64,000 bases of DNA, from contig NZ_CP045318.1 in assembly GCF_009363255.1 (NCBI RefSeq), forward strand, positions 472,001 through 536,000. The letters run 5' to 3'. Source of the stretch: Roseivivax sp. THAF197b (GTDB lineage Bacteria; Pseudomonadota; Alphaproteobacteria; Rhodobacterales; Rhodobacteraceae). The position numbers were made by a program, and so were the translations under genes. The notes under the pieces were generated by a model. The model had not been told where the DNA came from. It searched no databases and saw only the letters and a program-made list of their open reading frames with translations. This document shows positions 1 to 8,444 of this stretch, piece by piece (positions within the stretch are counted from its first letter, which is position 1; every line of letters begins with the position of its first letter).

Positions 1-33
1 TCGTTATCCCTCCAACACCAAGGAGGTATTCCG

Positions 34-708
34 ATGTCCCACACATTAACGCTCAAATCCATCGAGCCCGTCACCCACGATACCCATCACCTCGTCTTCG
101 ACCGTCCCGAAGGCTTCGAGTTCGAGCCCGGACAGGCTGTTGATCTGGCACTCGACCGCGACGGCTGGCGCGAGGAAAAGCGGCCCTTCACCTTCACCTC
201 GCTGCCGCAGGACGACACGCTCGAATTCGTCATCAAGTCCTATCCCGACCATGACGGCGTGACCGAGCAGATCGGCCAGCTCAAGGCCGGGGACCGCGTC
301 ATCATCGACGATCCCTGGGGCGCCATCTCCGACAAGGGGGCAGGCTGGTTCATCGCCGGTGGCGCGGGCGTTACGCCCTTCATCGCGATCCTCAAGAAGC
401 GTCTGAAGGAGAACGGCACGCTAGAGGGCTCGACGCTGATTTTCTCCAACAAGACCGAGGCGGATATCATCCTGCGCGACACGTTCGAAAGCATGTCCGG
501 TCTGAAATGCGTCTTCACCGTCACCGACGAGCCGGACAGCCCGCTCTGCATGGGGATGATCGGCAAGGAAATGTTGGCCGAACATGTGAGCCCCGGCGAA
601 GGCCCCTGCTATATCTGCGGGCCGGATCCGATGATCGACGCCGTTGCGGATGCGCTGAAAGAGATCGGCGTGGCCGAAGAGCACATCATCACCGAGGAAT
701 TCGACTGA
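34..708 (+). CDS. Ferredoxin-reductase-like flavoprotein (FAD/NAD-binding)
   Basis: A 224-residue protein with the two-domain ferredoxin-NADP reductase fold. The FAD-binding motif RPFTFTS is at residues 50-56, the nucleotide-binding GGAGVTPF at about 109-116, and the CGPDPM motif near residue 195 is typical of the NAD(P) domain end. No [2Fe-2S] domain is present, so it probably passes electrons between NAD(P)H and a separate flavodoxin or ferredoxin-like partner; the partner cannot be told from here. The start is fixed by AAGGAGG at 21-27, six bases before the ATG. It converges on the gene downstream. Family assignment is firm; the physiological role is not. Confidence 0.85.
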   Translation: MSHTLTLKSIEPVTHDTHHLVFDRPEGFEFEPGQAVDLALDRDGWREEKRPFTFTSLPQDDTLEFVIKSYPDHDGVTEQIGQLKAGDRVIIDDPWGAISDKGAGWFIAGGAGVTPFIAILKKRLKENGTLEGSTLIFSNKTEADIILRDTFESMSGLKCVFTVTDEPDSPLCMGMIGKEMLAEHVSPGEGPCYICGPDPMIDAVADALKEIGVAEEHIITEEFD

Positions 709-743
709 GGCGCGATGCCTGCCGCATTAAGTGAAAGCTATGA

Positions 744-772
744 GAGCCCGGTCAGAACCACTGGCCGGGCTC
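744..772. other. Hairpin between convergent gene ends
   Basis: GAGCCCGG (744-751) and CCGGGCTC (765-772) form an 8-bp perfect inverted repeat around a 13-base loop. It lies 35 bases after one gene and overlaps the last codons of the convergent gene. There is no T-tract on either side, so it may help end both transcripts but is not a canonical intrinsic terminator. Confidence 0.35.
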
Positions 773-1621
773 CATCAATCCCAGATCCAGAAGCTGCCGG
801 GAATGCCATTCGAACGCGGTGGAATTGTGCCAGGTGAAGCCGTGGATATCGAAGGTGGAGCCGGGATTCTTTTTCAGCGCCTTGGCCGTGCGGAAAGACA
901 CGATCGCCGCCGTCAGATTGTTATGCCAGGGGCAGGCATAGGTGTTGTATTCCTCATCCGAAAACGTGTGATCGTCCCGTAAGGTCAGCCCCGGCTTGGC
1001 GCGGAACAGGGCGATCCGGTCGATCTTGCGCCGCTTCTGGGGGATATGCTCCTCGTAGCGCCAGCGCAGGCCGCCGTAGAAGTCGAGCTGCCGTTCCTTG
1101 GGGTGATTGTGGTTCTCGGCGTCGTTCCGCGCGAGGGCGTAATAGCCCGACTTGTCGAGGCAGGCATCGTCGAGCGACACGGCATCGGGCGCATTGTGCA
1201 GATCGCGGGCATAAAGATCGACCACGTAGGTCAGCATCGCGTCGCGCCGTTCCTCGGTATGGAAGGCCAGCATCTCCGAGACGCTGCGTGTCTCGCAGAA
1301 GGGATAGAACAGGTATTCCGCGTTGTAGCAGTAATACATCCAGAGGCCGGGCGCGGCCGCGATCACCGCATTCACGGCCTTCTGTGCCGCGCCTTCTTCC
1401 GTCAGCGCGTCGTCGATGCGGATCACCTCTCCCCGCAGATCCGGCGGCAGATCGAAAATCGGCGACATGAAGACGATCACGGTGCGAAAGCCCAGATGCT
1501 GATGATGCCGGATCGTGGTGTCGAGTTCGACCGTGTCCTCGGCGAAGATCATCGCGACCGGCCCCTTTTTCAGGGCCGGGCCGGGGTCGGACAGGAAGTT
1601 GGCAAGGGATTTGAAATGCAT
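752..1621 (-). CDS. Conserved hypothetical protein, possibly glycosyltransferase-like
   Basis: A 289-residue protein without signal peptide or membrane helices. It is rich in aromatic and acidic residues and carries a conserved-looking stretch near the middle (HNHPKERQLDFYGGLRW). I recall similar proteins beside miaB in other Rhodobacteraceae, sometimes labelled family 2 glycosyltransferase, but no clear DxD motif context or Rossmann motif is visible that would prove it. It is divergent from miaB with about 105 bases between the starts. Coding status is well supported by length and codon use; the function is unknown. Confidence 0.7.
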   Translation of the reverse strand: MHFKSLANFLSDPGPALKKGPVAMIFAEDTVELDTTIRHHQHLGFRTVIVFMSPIFDLPPDLRGEVIRIDDALTEEGAAQKAVNAVIAAAPGLWMYYCYNAEYLFYPFCETRSVSEMLAFHTEERRDAMLTYVVDLYARDLHNAPDAVSLDDACLDKSGYYALARNDAENHNHPKERQLDFYGGLRWRYEEHIPQKRRKIDRIALFRAKPGLTLRDDHTFSDEEYNTYACPWHNNLTAAIVSFRTAKALKKNPGSTFDIHGFTWHNSTAFEWHSRQLLDLGLMEPGQWF

Positions 1622-1726
1622 CTGCTCTCTTCTTTAGTCGAAGAATCCTGAAATTCGGTGTGCATTGCAAGAGGTCCTGCATCTGCGTTATGTGCGCGGC
1701 TGATCCTGACCCCGGAGAGCCGTGCC

Positions 1727-3049
1727 ATGACTGCGCCGAAGAAGCTGTTTATCAAGACCTATGGCTGTCAGATGAACGTCTATGACAGCGAACGCATGGC
1801 CGAGGCGCTGGGCGGCGAGGGCTATGTCGAGACGTCGACGCCCGATGACGCCGACATGATCCTGCTGAACACCTGCCATATCCGGGAAAAGGCCGCCGAG
1901 AAGGTCTATTCCGAACTGGGCCGCTACAAGGGCCTGAAAGCCGAAAAGCCCGACCTGAAGATCGGCGTGGCGGGTTGCGTCGCGCAGGCCGAGGGCGCGG
2001 AGATCGTGCGCCGTCAGCCCATGGTCGATCTAGTCGTGGGGCCGCAGAGTTATCACCGCCTGCCGGACCTTCTGGCAAAGACGCAAGGCGGCGCACGTGC
2101 GCTCGACACCGAGTTTCCCGACGAGGACAAGTTCGACCACCTCAAGGCCCGCCCCAAGGCGCGCCGGGCCCCGGCGGCGTTCCTGACCGTGCAGGAAGGT
2201 TGCGACAAGTTCTGCGCCTTCTGCGTCGTGCCCTACACGCGCGGCGCCGAGGTGTCCCGCCCGGTCGATCGCGTCCTGTCCGAAGCGCGCGATCTCGTGG
2301 AACGCGGCGTGCGTGAGATCACGCTTCTGGGCCAGAACGTGAACGCCTATCACGGCGTGGGCCCGGATGCGGCGGACTGGTCGCTGGCGCGGCTCGTGCG
2401 GGAATTGGCGAAGATCGACGGGTTGGCGCGCATCCGCTTCACCACCTCGCACCCCAATGACATGGACGACGACCTGATCGCCGCGCATGGCGATTGCGAG
2501 AAGCTGATGCCCTACCTGCACCTGCCCGTGCAGTCGGGCTCGGACAGGATCCTCAAACGGATGAACCGCCAGCATACCGCCGACAGCTACCTCGCGCTGA
2601 TCGAGCGGCTGCGCGCGGCCCGGCCCGATCTGCACATGTCGGGCGATTTCATCGTGGGCTTCCCCGAAGAGACCGAGGCGGACTTTCAGGCCACGCTCGA
2701 CCTTGTGGAGGCCGTGCAATACGGCTCCGCCTTCTCGTTCAAGTACTCGACCCGGCCCGGCACGCCGGCAGCCGAACGCGCGCAGGTCCCGGAAGATGAA
2801 AAGACGGAGCGTTTGCAGCGGTTGCAAGCGCTTCTGACCCGGCAACAGCGCGCCCTGCAGGATGCGATGGTCGGGCGCGACGTGCAGGTCCTCTTCGAAA
2901 AGCCCGGGCGGATGCCGGGCCAGATGGTCGGCAAGTCGGAATACCTGCATGCGGTGCATGTGACGGCCGAGGATGTGACCGCCGGGGAAATCCGGACGGT
3001 GCGGATTACCGGGTCGGGGCCGAACTCGCTGTCCGGTGCGCTGATCTAG
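1727..3049 (+). CDS. miaB: tRNA-2-methylthio-N6-dimethylallyladenosine synthase
   Basis: MiaB is a radical-SAM methylthiotransferase that adds a methylthio group to i6A37 in tRNAs reading U-initial codons. The 440-residue protein has the N-terminal cluster-binding cysteines (TYGCQMN, NTCHIRE, VAGCVAQ), the radical-SAM CxxxCxxC motif (CDKFCAFC) and a C-terminal TRAM-like region. The ATG at 1727 is preferred over an in-frame upstream start because GGAGAG sits at 1714-1719 just before it and because the family begins with a short lead into [12 protein letters not shown]. Length and motifs are complete, so it should be active. It stands alone, followed by a 244-base intergenic region. Confidence 0.97.
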   Translation: MTAPKKLFIKTYGCQMNVYDSERMAEALGGEGYVETSTPDDADMILLNTCHIREKAAEKVYSELGRYKGLKAEKPDLKIGVAGCVAQAEGAEIVRRQPMVDLVVGPQSYHRLPDLLAKTQGGARALDTEFPDEDKFDHLKARPKARRAPAAFLTVQEGCDKFCAFCVVPYTRGAEVSRPVDRVLSEARDLVERGVREITLLGQNVNAYHGVGPDAADWSLARLVRELAKIDGLARIRFTTSHPNDMDDDLIAAHGDCEKLMPYLHLPVQSGSDRILKRMNRQHTADSYLALIERLRAARPDLHMSGDFIVGFPEETEADFQATLDLVEAVQYGSAFSFKYSTRPGTPAAERAQVPEDEKTERLQRLQALLTRQQRALQDAMVGRDVQVLFEKPGRMPGQMVGKSEYLHAVHVTAEDVTAGEIRTVRITGSGPNSLSGALI

Positions 3050-3293
3050 CGCGGCGTGCGGGCGGCCTGCGGCGCGCCCACGTCGCTAAGCCGCTGTTTC
3101 AAATTCCAGAATTGGCGATTGTGTCAGGATTGTGGCTCGATGGGGATTGTTTCCCGTCCGGCCACAATATCTAGTGGATTTTCCTTCACACAGACGGTTT
3201 TGCTGCTAAAGTGTTGATTATAGTAGCTTTGCGTTTCCCGGTCTGAATGCCGCTGCGCAGGGTTCGGGGGATTGATAAATAGTTGAAGGAACG

Positions 3294-3905
3294 ATGGCTG
3301 TGGCGCATTCCGTTTTCAAGACCGCAAAGGCGGCACTTCTCAGCGTGGCGTTCGCCGCGTCGGCGGTGCTTCCCGGTGCAGTCGCCGCCGACACCGCAGA
3401 GGCGCGGGTGCCGGTGATCTCGACGCAGAACACGACGACGATCGTGGGCGAACGGTACATCCCCGGCATCTGGGTGGATCCCGATGGGTGCGAGCATTGG
3501 GTGATGGATGACGGCGTCGAGGGCTACATGAGCCCCCATGTCAATCGCAAGGGCATCCCGGTCTGCCGCCGGGGCAATGTCTGCGGCGTGATGAATTCCG
3601 ACCAGTTCTTCGCAACCGACAGCTACCGCATCAGCCATGCGGGCAAGCAGCGTCTTGCGGAGTTCTTCCGTTCGGCCTCGGCCACGGCCTTCACCATCGT
3701 TGGCCACACCGACAGTCGCGCGAGCGATCAGTACAACATGCGTCTGAGCTACAACCGCGCCAATTCGGTCGCGGCAGTGGGCAAATCCGTCGGCGCTCGC
3801 ATCGTCGATGTGCGCGGCTACGGCGAGCGTATGCCGGTGGCGTCGAACGCCTCGGCAACCGGCATGGCGAAGAACCGCCGCGTCGAAATCATCTGCATTC
3901 GCTAA
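3294..3905 (+). CDS. OmpA-family protein with N-terminal GIWVDP cassette
   Basis: A 203-residue exported protein. Residues 1-32 form a Sec signal peptide ending in AVAA. Residues 58-91 hold a Cys-containing cassette (GIWVDP, GCEHW, DDGVEGY, PVC) that recurs in the next gene. Residues 101-202 are an OmpA C-terminal peptidoglycan-binding domain, with GHTDSRASDQYNMRLSYNRA around residue 138 and NRRVEI near the end. It probably anchors an envelope structure to peptidoglycan. The next gene starts 13 bases after its stop, so the two are likely co-transcribed. The 244 bases upstream are AT-rich with a possible -10 (TATAGT, 3219-3224), consistent with a promoter. Confidence 0.85.
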   Translation: MAVAHSVFKTAKAALLSVAFAASAVLPGAVAADTAEARVPVISTQNTTTIVGERYIPGIWVDPDGCEHWVMDDGVEGYMSPHVNRKGIPVCRRGNVCGVMNSDQFFATDSYRISHAGKQRLAEFFRSASATAFTIVGHTDSRASDQYNMRLSYNRANSVAAVGKSVGARIVDVRGYGERMPVASNASATGMAKNRRVEIICIR

Positions 3906-3918
3906 GGGGACGAGCGAC

Positions 3919-4242
3919 ATGAACATCACGAAACTCGCCCTGATCGGTCTGGCCGCTGCCGCGCTTTCCGGCTGCGAACTGGCCGACGGCATCGGCGGCT
4001 ACGGTCCGGACAAATCCATCGACCGCGGCATCGACGCGGATGACCTGTCGACCATGCGCGCAGGCATCTGGGTCGATCCCAACGGCTGCGATCACTGGAT
4101 CATCGACGACGGCGTCGAAGGCTACCTCTCGGCGCGGATCGACAAGTATGGCCGCCCGGTCTGCTCTGGCTCGGCCCCGCCGACCGTCGCCACCGGAGAC
4201 TTCAAGCAGGGCTCCACCTCGATCATCGGCGACCCGCTCTGA
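3919..4242 (+). CDS. Small lipoprotein with the same GIWVDP cassette
   Basis: A 107-residue predicted lipoprotein. The signal peptide ends in the lipobox LSGC, with the lipidated Cys at residue 19. Residues 49-82 repeat the cassette of the preceding OmpA-like protein: 22 of 34 positions are identical by my count, including both cysteines. The rest is low in recognisable features. The ATG at 3919 was chosen because it begins directly with the signal peptide (MNITKLALIG) and follows AAGGGG at 3904-3909. It is probably co-transcribed with the OmpA-like gene and ended by the hairpin at 4269-4305. Function unknown; an outer-membrane partner of the OmpA-like protein is an inference. Confidence 0.8.
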   Translation: MNITKLALIGLAAAALSGCELADGIGGYGPDKSIDRGIDADDLSTMRAGIWVDPNGCDHWIIDDGVEGYLSARIDKYGRPVCSGSAPPTVATGDFKQGSTSIIGDPL

Positions 4243-4268
4243 TCGCGCCTTGCCCATACGAAGATCAG

Positions 4269-4305
4269 CGCCGCGCAGGGGTCGTATCCTCTGGGCGGCG
4301 TTTTT
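4269..4305 (+). terminator. Rho-independent terminator after the lipoprotein gene
   Basis: A stem of about 12 bp (4270-4281 with 4288-4299, one mismatch and one wobble) around a 6-base loop is followed by TTTTT at 4301-4305. It lies 27 bases after the lipoprotein stop and in the right orientation to end that transcript. Confidence 0.8.
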
Positions 4306-4398
4306 ATATGCAGGAGCAGGGTCGGGCACCGCTTGTGTCTTGCTCATCCGCCCCGCGCTTGAAACAGTGACGATAGACTCGCAAACACGGAGAGCTGT

Positions 4399-5373
4399 GT
4401 GACGACCGGCACCCTGACCGACGCCTCGATCGAATTTCCCGATAACCGCCTGCTCATCGAACTTTGCGGCGAGTTCGACCGCAATCTGACCGATATCGAA
4501 GGCCGTCTGGGTGTGCAGATCCTGCGCCGCGGCAACCATCTGGCCGTGCATGGCGAACCCGATGCCCAGAAGGAAGCGGTGGAGGTTCTGACCAGCCTCT
4601 ACAACCGGCTCGAACAGGGCAAGGGCGTGGAGCGGGGCGATATCGACCGTGAGTTCCGCATGAGCGCGGAGCCCGAGGCCGAAGATCAGCTCGAGATGTT
4701 CTCGGGCGGCCATGTCGAGATCAAGACCCGCAAGAAGCTCGTTGAGCCGCGCACCGAGGCGCAGAAGGCCTACGTTCGCGCGCTTTACGACAACGAACTG
4801 GCCTTCGGGATCGGGCCTGCGGGCACCGGCAAGACCTATCTCGCCGTGGCGGTCGGCGTGAACATGTATATCAACGGCATGGTCGACAAGATCATCCTGT
4901 CGCGCCCTGCCGTGGAGGCGGGTGAACGTCTGGGCTTCCTGCCGGGCGACATGAAGGACAAGATCGACCCCTACATGCAGCCGCTTTACGACGCGCTGAA
5001 CGACTTCCTGCCCGGCAAGATGCTGGCCAAGATGATGGAAGAGAAGACGGTCGAGATCGCGCCGCTCGCGTTCATGCGGGGCCGCACGCTCGCCAATGCC
5101 TTCGTTGTGCTCGACGAGGCGCAGAACGCGACCTCGATGCAGATGAAGATGTTTCTCACGCGTCTGGGCGAGGGCTCGCGCATGGTCATCACCGGCGACC
5201 GCAGCCAGGTGGACCTGCCGCGCGGCGTGCAATCGGGCCTGCGGGACGCCGAACGCATCCTGACCAATATCGACCGGATCTCGTTCAACTATTTCACCGC
5301 CGCCGACGTTGTGCGGCACCCGCTCGTGGCGGCGATCATCAACGCCTACGACAAGGACGCGGAAAGCGCGTGA
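4399..5373 (+). CDS. PhoH family ATPase
   Basis: A 324-residue PhoH-like P-loop protein. The Walker A motif GPAGTGKT is at residues 139-146 and the Walker B-like VVLDEAQN at about 236-243. The N-terminal 110 residues resemble the KH-like region common to this family. PhoH proteins are associated with RNA metabolism, often beside ybeY, as here. The GTG start at 4399 follows CGGAGAG. It begins the conserved run phoH-ybeY-corC-lnt, with ybeY 13 bases downstream. The terminator at 4269-4305 separates it from the genes before. Identity is firm; the biochemical role of the family remains only partly known. Confidence 0.93.
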   Translation: MTTGTLTDASIEFPDNRLLIELCGEFDRNLTDIEGRLGVQILRRGNHLAVHGEPDAQKEAVEVLTSLYNRLEQGKGVERGDIDREFRMSAEPEAEDQLEMFSGGHVEIKTRKKLVEPRTEAQKAYVRALYDNELAFGIGPAGTGKTYLAVAVGVNMYINGMVDKIILSRPAVEAGERLGFLPGDMKDKIDPYMQPLYDALNDFLPGKMLAKMMEEKTVEIAPLAFMRGRTLANAFVVLDEAQNATSMQMKMFLTRLGEGSRMVITGDRSQVDLPRGVQSGLRDAERILTNIDRISFNYFTAADVVRHPLVAAIINAYDKDAESA

Positions 5374-5386
5374 GCCGGGGCGCGCC

Positions 5387-5911
5387 ATGTTGACCGAGAC
5401 GATCCTCGAGGATGAAGGCTGGGCGGCGCTGAACCTCTCCGAGCGCGCGGAGGCTGCGGCGCGTGGGGCACTGGCCGCGCTGGATCTGGACCCCGATGCG
5501 TTCGAGATCGCGGTTCTGGGCTGCAATGATGCCCGCATCGCCACGCTCAACGCGGATTTCCGCGGCAAGCCCCAGCCCACCAATGTGCTCAGCTGGCCCG
5601 AAGAGGACCTCGCGGCCGAGGAGCCGGGGGGCGAGCCGGAACGCCCGGTGCCGCAGGACGCCGAGCCGCATTTCCTCGGCGATATCGCCATCGCCCGGGA
5701 GACATGTCTGCGCGAGGCGCGCGAGCAGCGCCTATCCGCCGATCATCACGTCACGCATTTGATCGTTCATGGCGTGTTACATCTGTTAGGCTATGACCAT
5801 GTCCGTGACGAAGACGCCACATTGATGGAACGGCTGGAAGCACGGATACTTGGAAATATGGGCATCGCGGACCCATATGTTGAAAGACCGATACACGACG
5901 CAACGAATTGA
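5387..5911 (+). CDS. ybeY: Endoribonuclease YbeY (rRNA maturation factor)
   Basis: YbeY is a metal-dependent endoribonuclease involved in 16S rRNA 3'-end processing and ribosome quality control. The 174-residue protein has the family signature HGVLHLLGYDH, with the three zinc-ligand histidines at residues 128, 132 and 138. The start at 5387 gives the normal family N-terminus; a longer frame upstream would overlap phoH. It is 13 bases downstream of phoH and 27 bases upstream of the CBS-domain gene, in a probable operon. Confidence 0.95.
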   Translation: MLTETILEDEGWAALNLSERAEAAARGALAALDLDPDAFEIAVLGCNDARIATLNADFRGKPQPTNVLSWPEEDLAAEEPGGEPERPVPQDAEPHFLGDIAIARETCLREAREQRLSADHHVTHLIVHGVLHLLGYDHVRDEDATLMERLEARILGNMGIADPYVERPIHDATN

Positions 5912-5938
5912 CCGGGTTACAAGAGGACAGACGGAAGG

Positions 5939-6868
5939 ATGGGCGACAGCGACGCATCGTCTAACGCAGCGCCAGGCGCGCATGAGGACGACGCAGAAGA
6001 CAGGCCGGGATTCTTCCGGCGTTTGTTCGACGGCATGGGCTATGCCGCGAGCGATGACGACAGCGATGGCCCAGCGGCGCATCCGTCGACGCGTCCCAGT
6101 GTGGGGCTGGCGAATCTCAGACGCATGCGCGTCGATGACGTCTCCATTCCCAAGGCCGATATCATCGCGGTGCCCGACACGATCACCAGGGATGAGCTGG
6201 TCTCGGTCTTCCGGGAAAGCGGCCTGACGCGTCTGCCGGTCTATTCCGGAACGCTCGATACGCCCGTCGGCATGGCGCATCTGAAGGATTTCGCGCTGAT
6301 GCACGGCTTCAACGGCAAGGGCACGGCGTTCAACCTCAAGAAGATGCTGCGGCCTTTGTTGTTCGTGCCGCCCTCCATGCCCATCGGCGTGCTTCTTACC
6401 AAGATGCAGACCGAGCGGCGGCATATGGCGCTGGTGATCGACGAATATGGCGGCGTGGACGGGCTCGTCACGATCGAGGACCTGATCGAGCAGGTCATCG
6501 GCGAGATCGAGGATGAGCACGACACCGAGGAAGGCAAGAACTGGCGCGTCGAAAAGCCCGGATGCTACCTCGTCTTGGCCAAGACCCAGCTTGAGGAATT
6601 CGAAGCCGAGATCGGTCTCGACCTGACCCAGGACGAGGAAATCGACGGCGAGGAGATCGAGACGCTGGGCGGGCTCGTCTTCGTGCTGGCAGGCCACGTG
6701 CCTGCGCGCGGCGAGGTGGTGCCGCATCCTGCGGGCCTTGAATTCGAAGTGGTCGATGCCGATCCACGCCGGATCAAGCGTTTGCGCGTGCGGATGCCGG
6801 GCGCGCTGGGTGCGGCCACGGCGCCGCCAGCGCGCGCGCAAGGGGCGGCGTCCGGCCAGAATGGCTGA
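5939..6868 (+). CDS. CBS-domain protein, HlyC/CorC family
   Basis: A 309-residue cytoplasmic protein. It has an acidic N-terminal tail, two CBS domains (roughly residues 60-185, with MALVIDEYGGVDGLVTIEDL in the second) and a C-terminal CorC/HlyC transporter-associated domain. It lacks the membrane DUF21 domain of larger paralogs, as usual for the form located between ybeY and lnt. Such proteins are linked to magnesium or cobalt efflux. GAAGG precedes the ATG. Its last 8 bases overlap the start of lnt, so the two are translationally coupled. Confidence 0.9.
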   Translation: MGDSDASSNAAPGAHEDDAEDRPGFFRRLFDGMGYAASDDDSDGPAAHPSTRPSVGLANLRRMRVDDVSIPKADIIAVPDTITRDELVSVFRESGLTRLPVYSGTLDTPVGMAHLKDFALMHGFNGKGTAFNLKKMLRPLLFVPPSMPIGVLLTKMQTERRHMALVIDEYGGVDGLVTIEDLIEQVIGEIEDEHDTEEGKNWRVEKPGCYLVLAKTQLEEFEAEIGLDLTQDEEIDGEEIETLGGLVFVLAGHVPARGEVVPHPAGLEFEVVDADPRRIKRLRVRMPGALGAATAPPARAQGAASGQNG

Positions 6869-8378
6869 TACGGGTCGCGCGGCGGAGGCACCCAGCCGGG
6901 CCAAACTGGTGGGCGGCGCGCTGTTTCTGGGCCTCGTCTTCGCGACCGGGCAGGCACCGTTCGATCTGTGGTATCTGGCCCTGGCGGCCCTCGCTGCCGC
7001 GATCTGGCTGATCGGGGCTGCGGGCACGCCACGGCAGGCTGGCTGGACCGGCTGGGCCTTCGGCGCGGGCTATTTCGGCTTCTCCATGAGCTGGCTCGTT
7101 GAGCCATTCCTCGTCGATGCGGCCGTCACAGGCTGGATGGCGCCCTTCGCGCTGATCCTCGCCGCGGGCGGGTTTGCGCTCTTCTGGGCCTGGCCCGCCT
7201 GGGCCGCGATACGGGCGGGGCAACCCTGGCTTCTGGTGCCGCTCTGGGCCCTGTCGGAGCTGCTGCGCGCCTATCTCTTGACGGGCTTTCCCTGGGGCAT
7301 GGTCGGCTATGTGCTGGCACCCACGACGGCGGTGCAATGGGTGGCGCTGATCGGCCCCCATGGCCTGAACCTCGTCGTGCTGGCCTTGGCCGCCATGGCC
7401 GTGGCCGGGCTCGAAAGACGGGATCTGCGGCTCGGACTTGCGACCTGCCTCGGCGCCGCATTGCTGTTCGGCGGGGGCTGGGCACGGCTTGCCCCACCCG
7501 CGCCGGAGACCGGCCGCCCGGTCATCCGCCTCGTGCAACCCAATGCGCCGCAGGACGAAAAATGGCAGCCGGGGCGCGCGCAGATGTTCTTCGAACGGCA
7601 GGTCTCAGCCAGTGCCGCCGCCCCGCGGCCCGACTTCATCCTCTGGCCAGAGACAGCCGTGCCCGTGCTCCTCAACCATGCCGAAGAGGCGCTCCGGATC
7701 ATCTCGGAGGCTGCGGGTCCGGTGCCCGTCCTTCTGGGCATCCAGCGCGAGGAGGCGGGGCGCTATTACAATTCCTCGGTGCTGATCGGGCCGAACGGGC
7801 AGGTGCGCGACACCTATGACAAGCACCACCTCGTGCCGTTCGGGGAATACATGCCCGCGGCGTGGTTCTTCCGGCATATCAATGTCTCGGGTCTCGCGCA
7901 GAGGGCCGAATATGGCTATTCCTCCGGCCCCGGTCCGCGCTTGCTCGACCTCGGGGCATTGGGGCAGGCGCTGCCGCTGATCTGCTACGAGGCGGTCTTT
8001 CCGCAGGATGTGGGCGGGGCGCCGGAGCGGGCCGACATGATCCTGCAGATGACGAATGATGCGTGGTTTGGGAAATGGTCGGGTCCGTATCAGCACCTGA
8101 TGCAGGCGCGCCTTCGGGCGATCGAACAGGGCTTGCCGGTGATGCGCTCGGCCAATACCGGCGTCTCGGCGGTGATCGACGGCTATGGCCGCATCCGCGC
8201 CTCCCTGCCGCTTGGGCAATCGGGATATGTCGACGCGGCGGTCCCGCCGCCGCTTGCTCCCACGCTCTATGCGCGGAGCGGCGATTTGCCCATCCTGCTG
8301 TGGCTTCTAGGTTGCGTTGGTCTGGGCCTCTGGCGGTGGCGCGGCAATCGCATTGACGCTGCACAGGGGCACCGATAA
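6861..8378 (+). CDS. lnt: Apolipoprotein N-acyltransferase
   Basis: Lnt adds the third acyl chain to the N-terminal Cys of lipoproteins at the outer face of the inner membrane. The 505-residue protein has several N-terminal membrane helices, then a nitrilase-type domain containing the catalytic triad context: Glu in WPETAVPVLL, Lys in YDKHHLVPFGEYMP and Cys in ICYEAVFPQ. A last hydrophobic helix is at the C-terminus. The ATG at 6861 overlaps the end of the CBS gene by 8 bases. Family length and motifs are complete. Confidence 0.95.
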   Translation: MADTGRAAEAPSRAKLVGGALFLGLVFATGQAPFDLWYLALAALAAAIWLIGAAGTPRQAGWTGWAFGAGYFGFSMSWLVEPFLVDAAVTGWMAPFALILAAGGFALFWAWPAWAAIRAGQPWLLVPLWALSELLRAYLLTGFPWGMVGYVLAPTTAVQWVALIGPHGLNLVVLALAAMAVAGLERRDLRLGLATCLGAALLFGGGWARLAPPAPETGRPVIRLVQPNAPQDEKWQPGRAQMFFERQVSASAAAPRPDFILWPETAVPVLLNHAEEALRIISEAAGPVPVLLGIQREEAGRYYNSSVLIGPNGQVRDTYDKHHLVPFGEYMPAAWFFRHINVSGLAQRAEYGYSSGPGPRLLDLGALGQALPLICYEAVFPQDVGGAPERADMILQMTNDAWFGKWSGPYQHLMQARLRAIEQGLPVMRSANTGVSAVIDGYGRIRASLPLGQSGYVDAAVPPPLAPTLYARSGDLPILLWLLGCVGLGLWRWRGNRIDAAQGHR

Positions 8379-8394
8379 GCCGTAATTCATTCCC

Positions 8395-8437
8395 TGTCAC
8401 AACGGCTTCCTGGCGTGGCAGCAGACCTCAATGGAGC
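8395..8437 (+). promoter_or_regulatory. SAM/SAH riboswitch upstream of metK
   Basis: The 43 bases just upstream of metK match the short SAM/SAH riboswitch class known from Rhodobacterales. Stem P1 pairs TGTCAC (8395-8400) with GTGGCA (8415-8420). The loop holds the characteristic AACGGCTTCCTGGC (8401-8414). Its GCTTCC can form a pseudoknot with the GGAGC at 8433-8437, which is the metK ribosome binding site. Ligand binding should therefore hide the Shine-Dalgarno sequence and lower metK translation when S-adenosylmethionine is plentiful. The match is by eye from remembered consensus; a covariance-model search would settle it. Confidence 0.88.
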
Positions 8438-8444
8438 ACTTCCC

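Noticed and set aside
3889..5691. A 600-codon open frame on the minus strand
   Set aside because: It is antisense to the lipoprotein, phoH and ybeY genes and has no family features.
8415..8444. GTG at 8415 as metK start
   Set aside because: It lies in the 3' strand of the riboswitch P1 stem, and the downstream ATG has a proper ribosome binding site.
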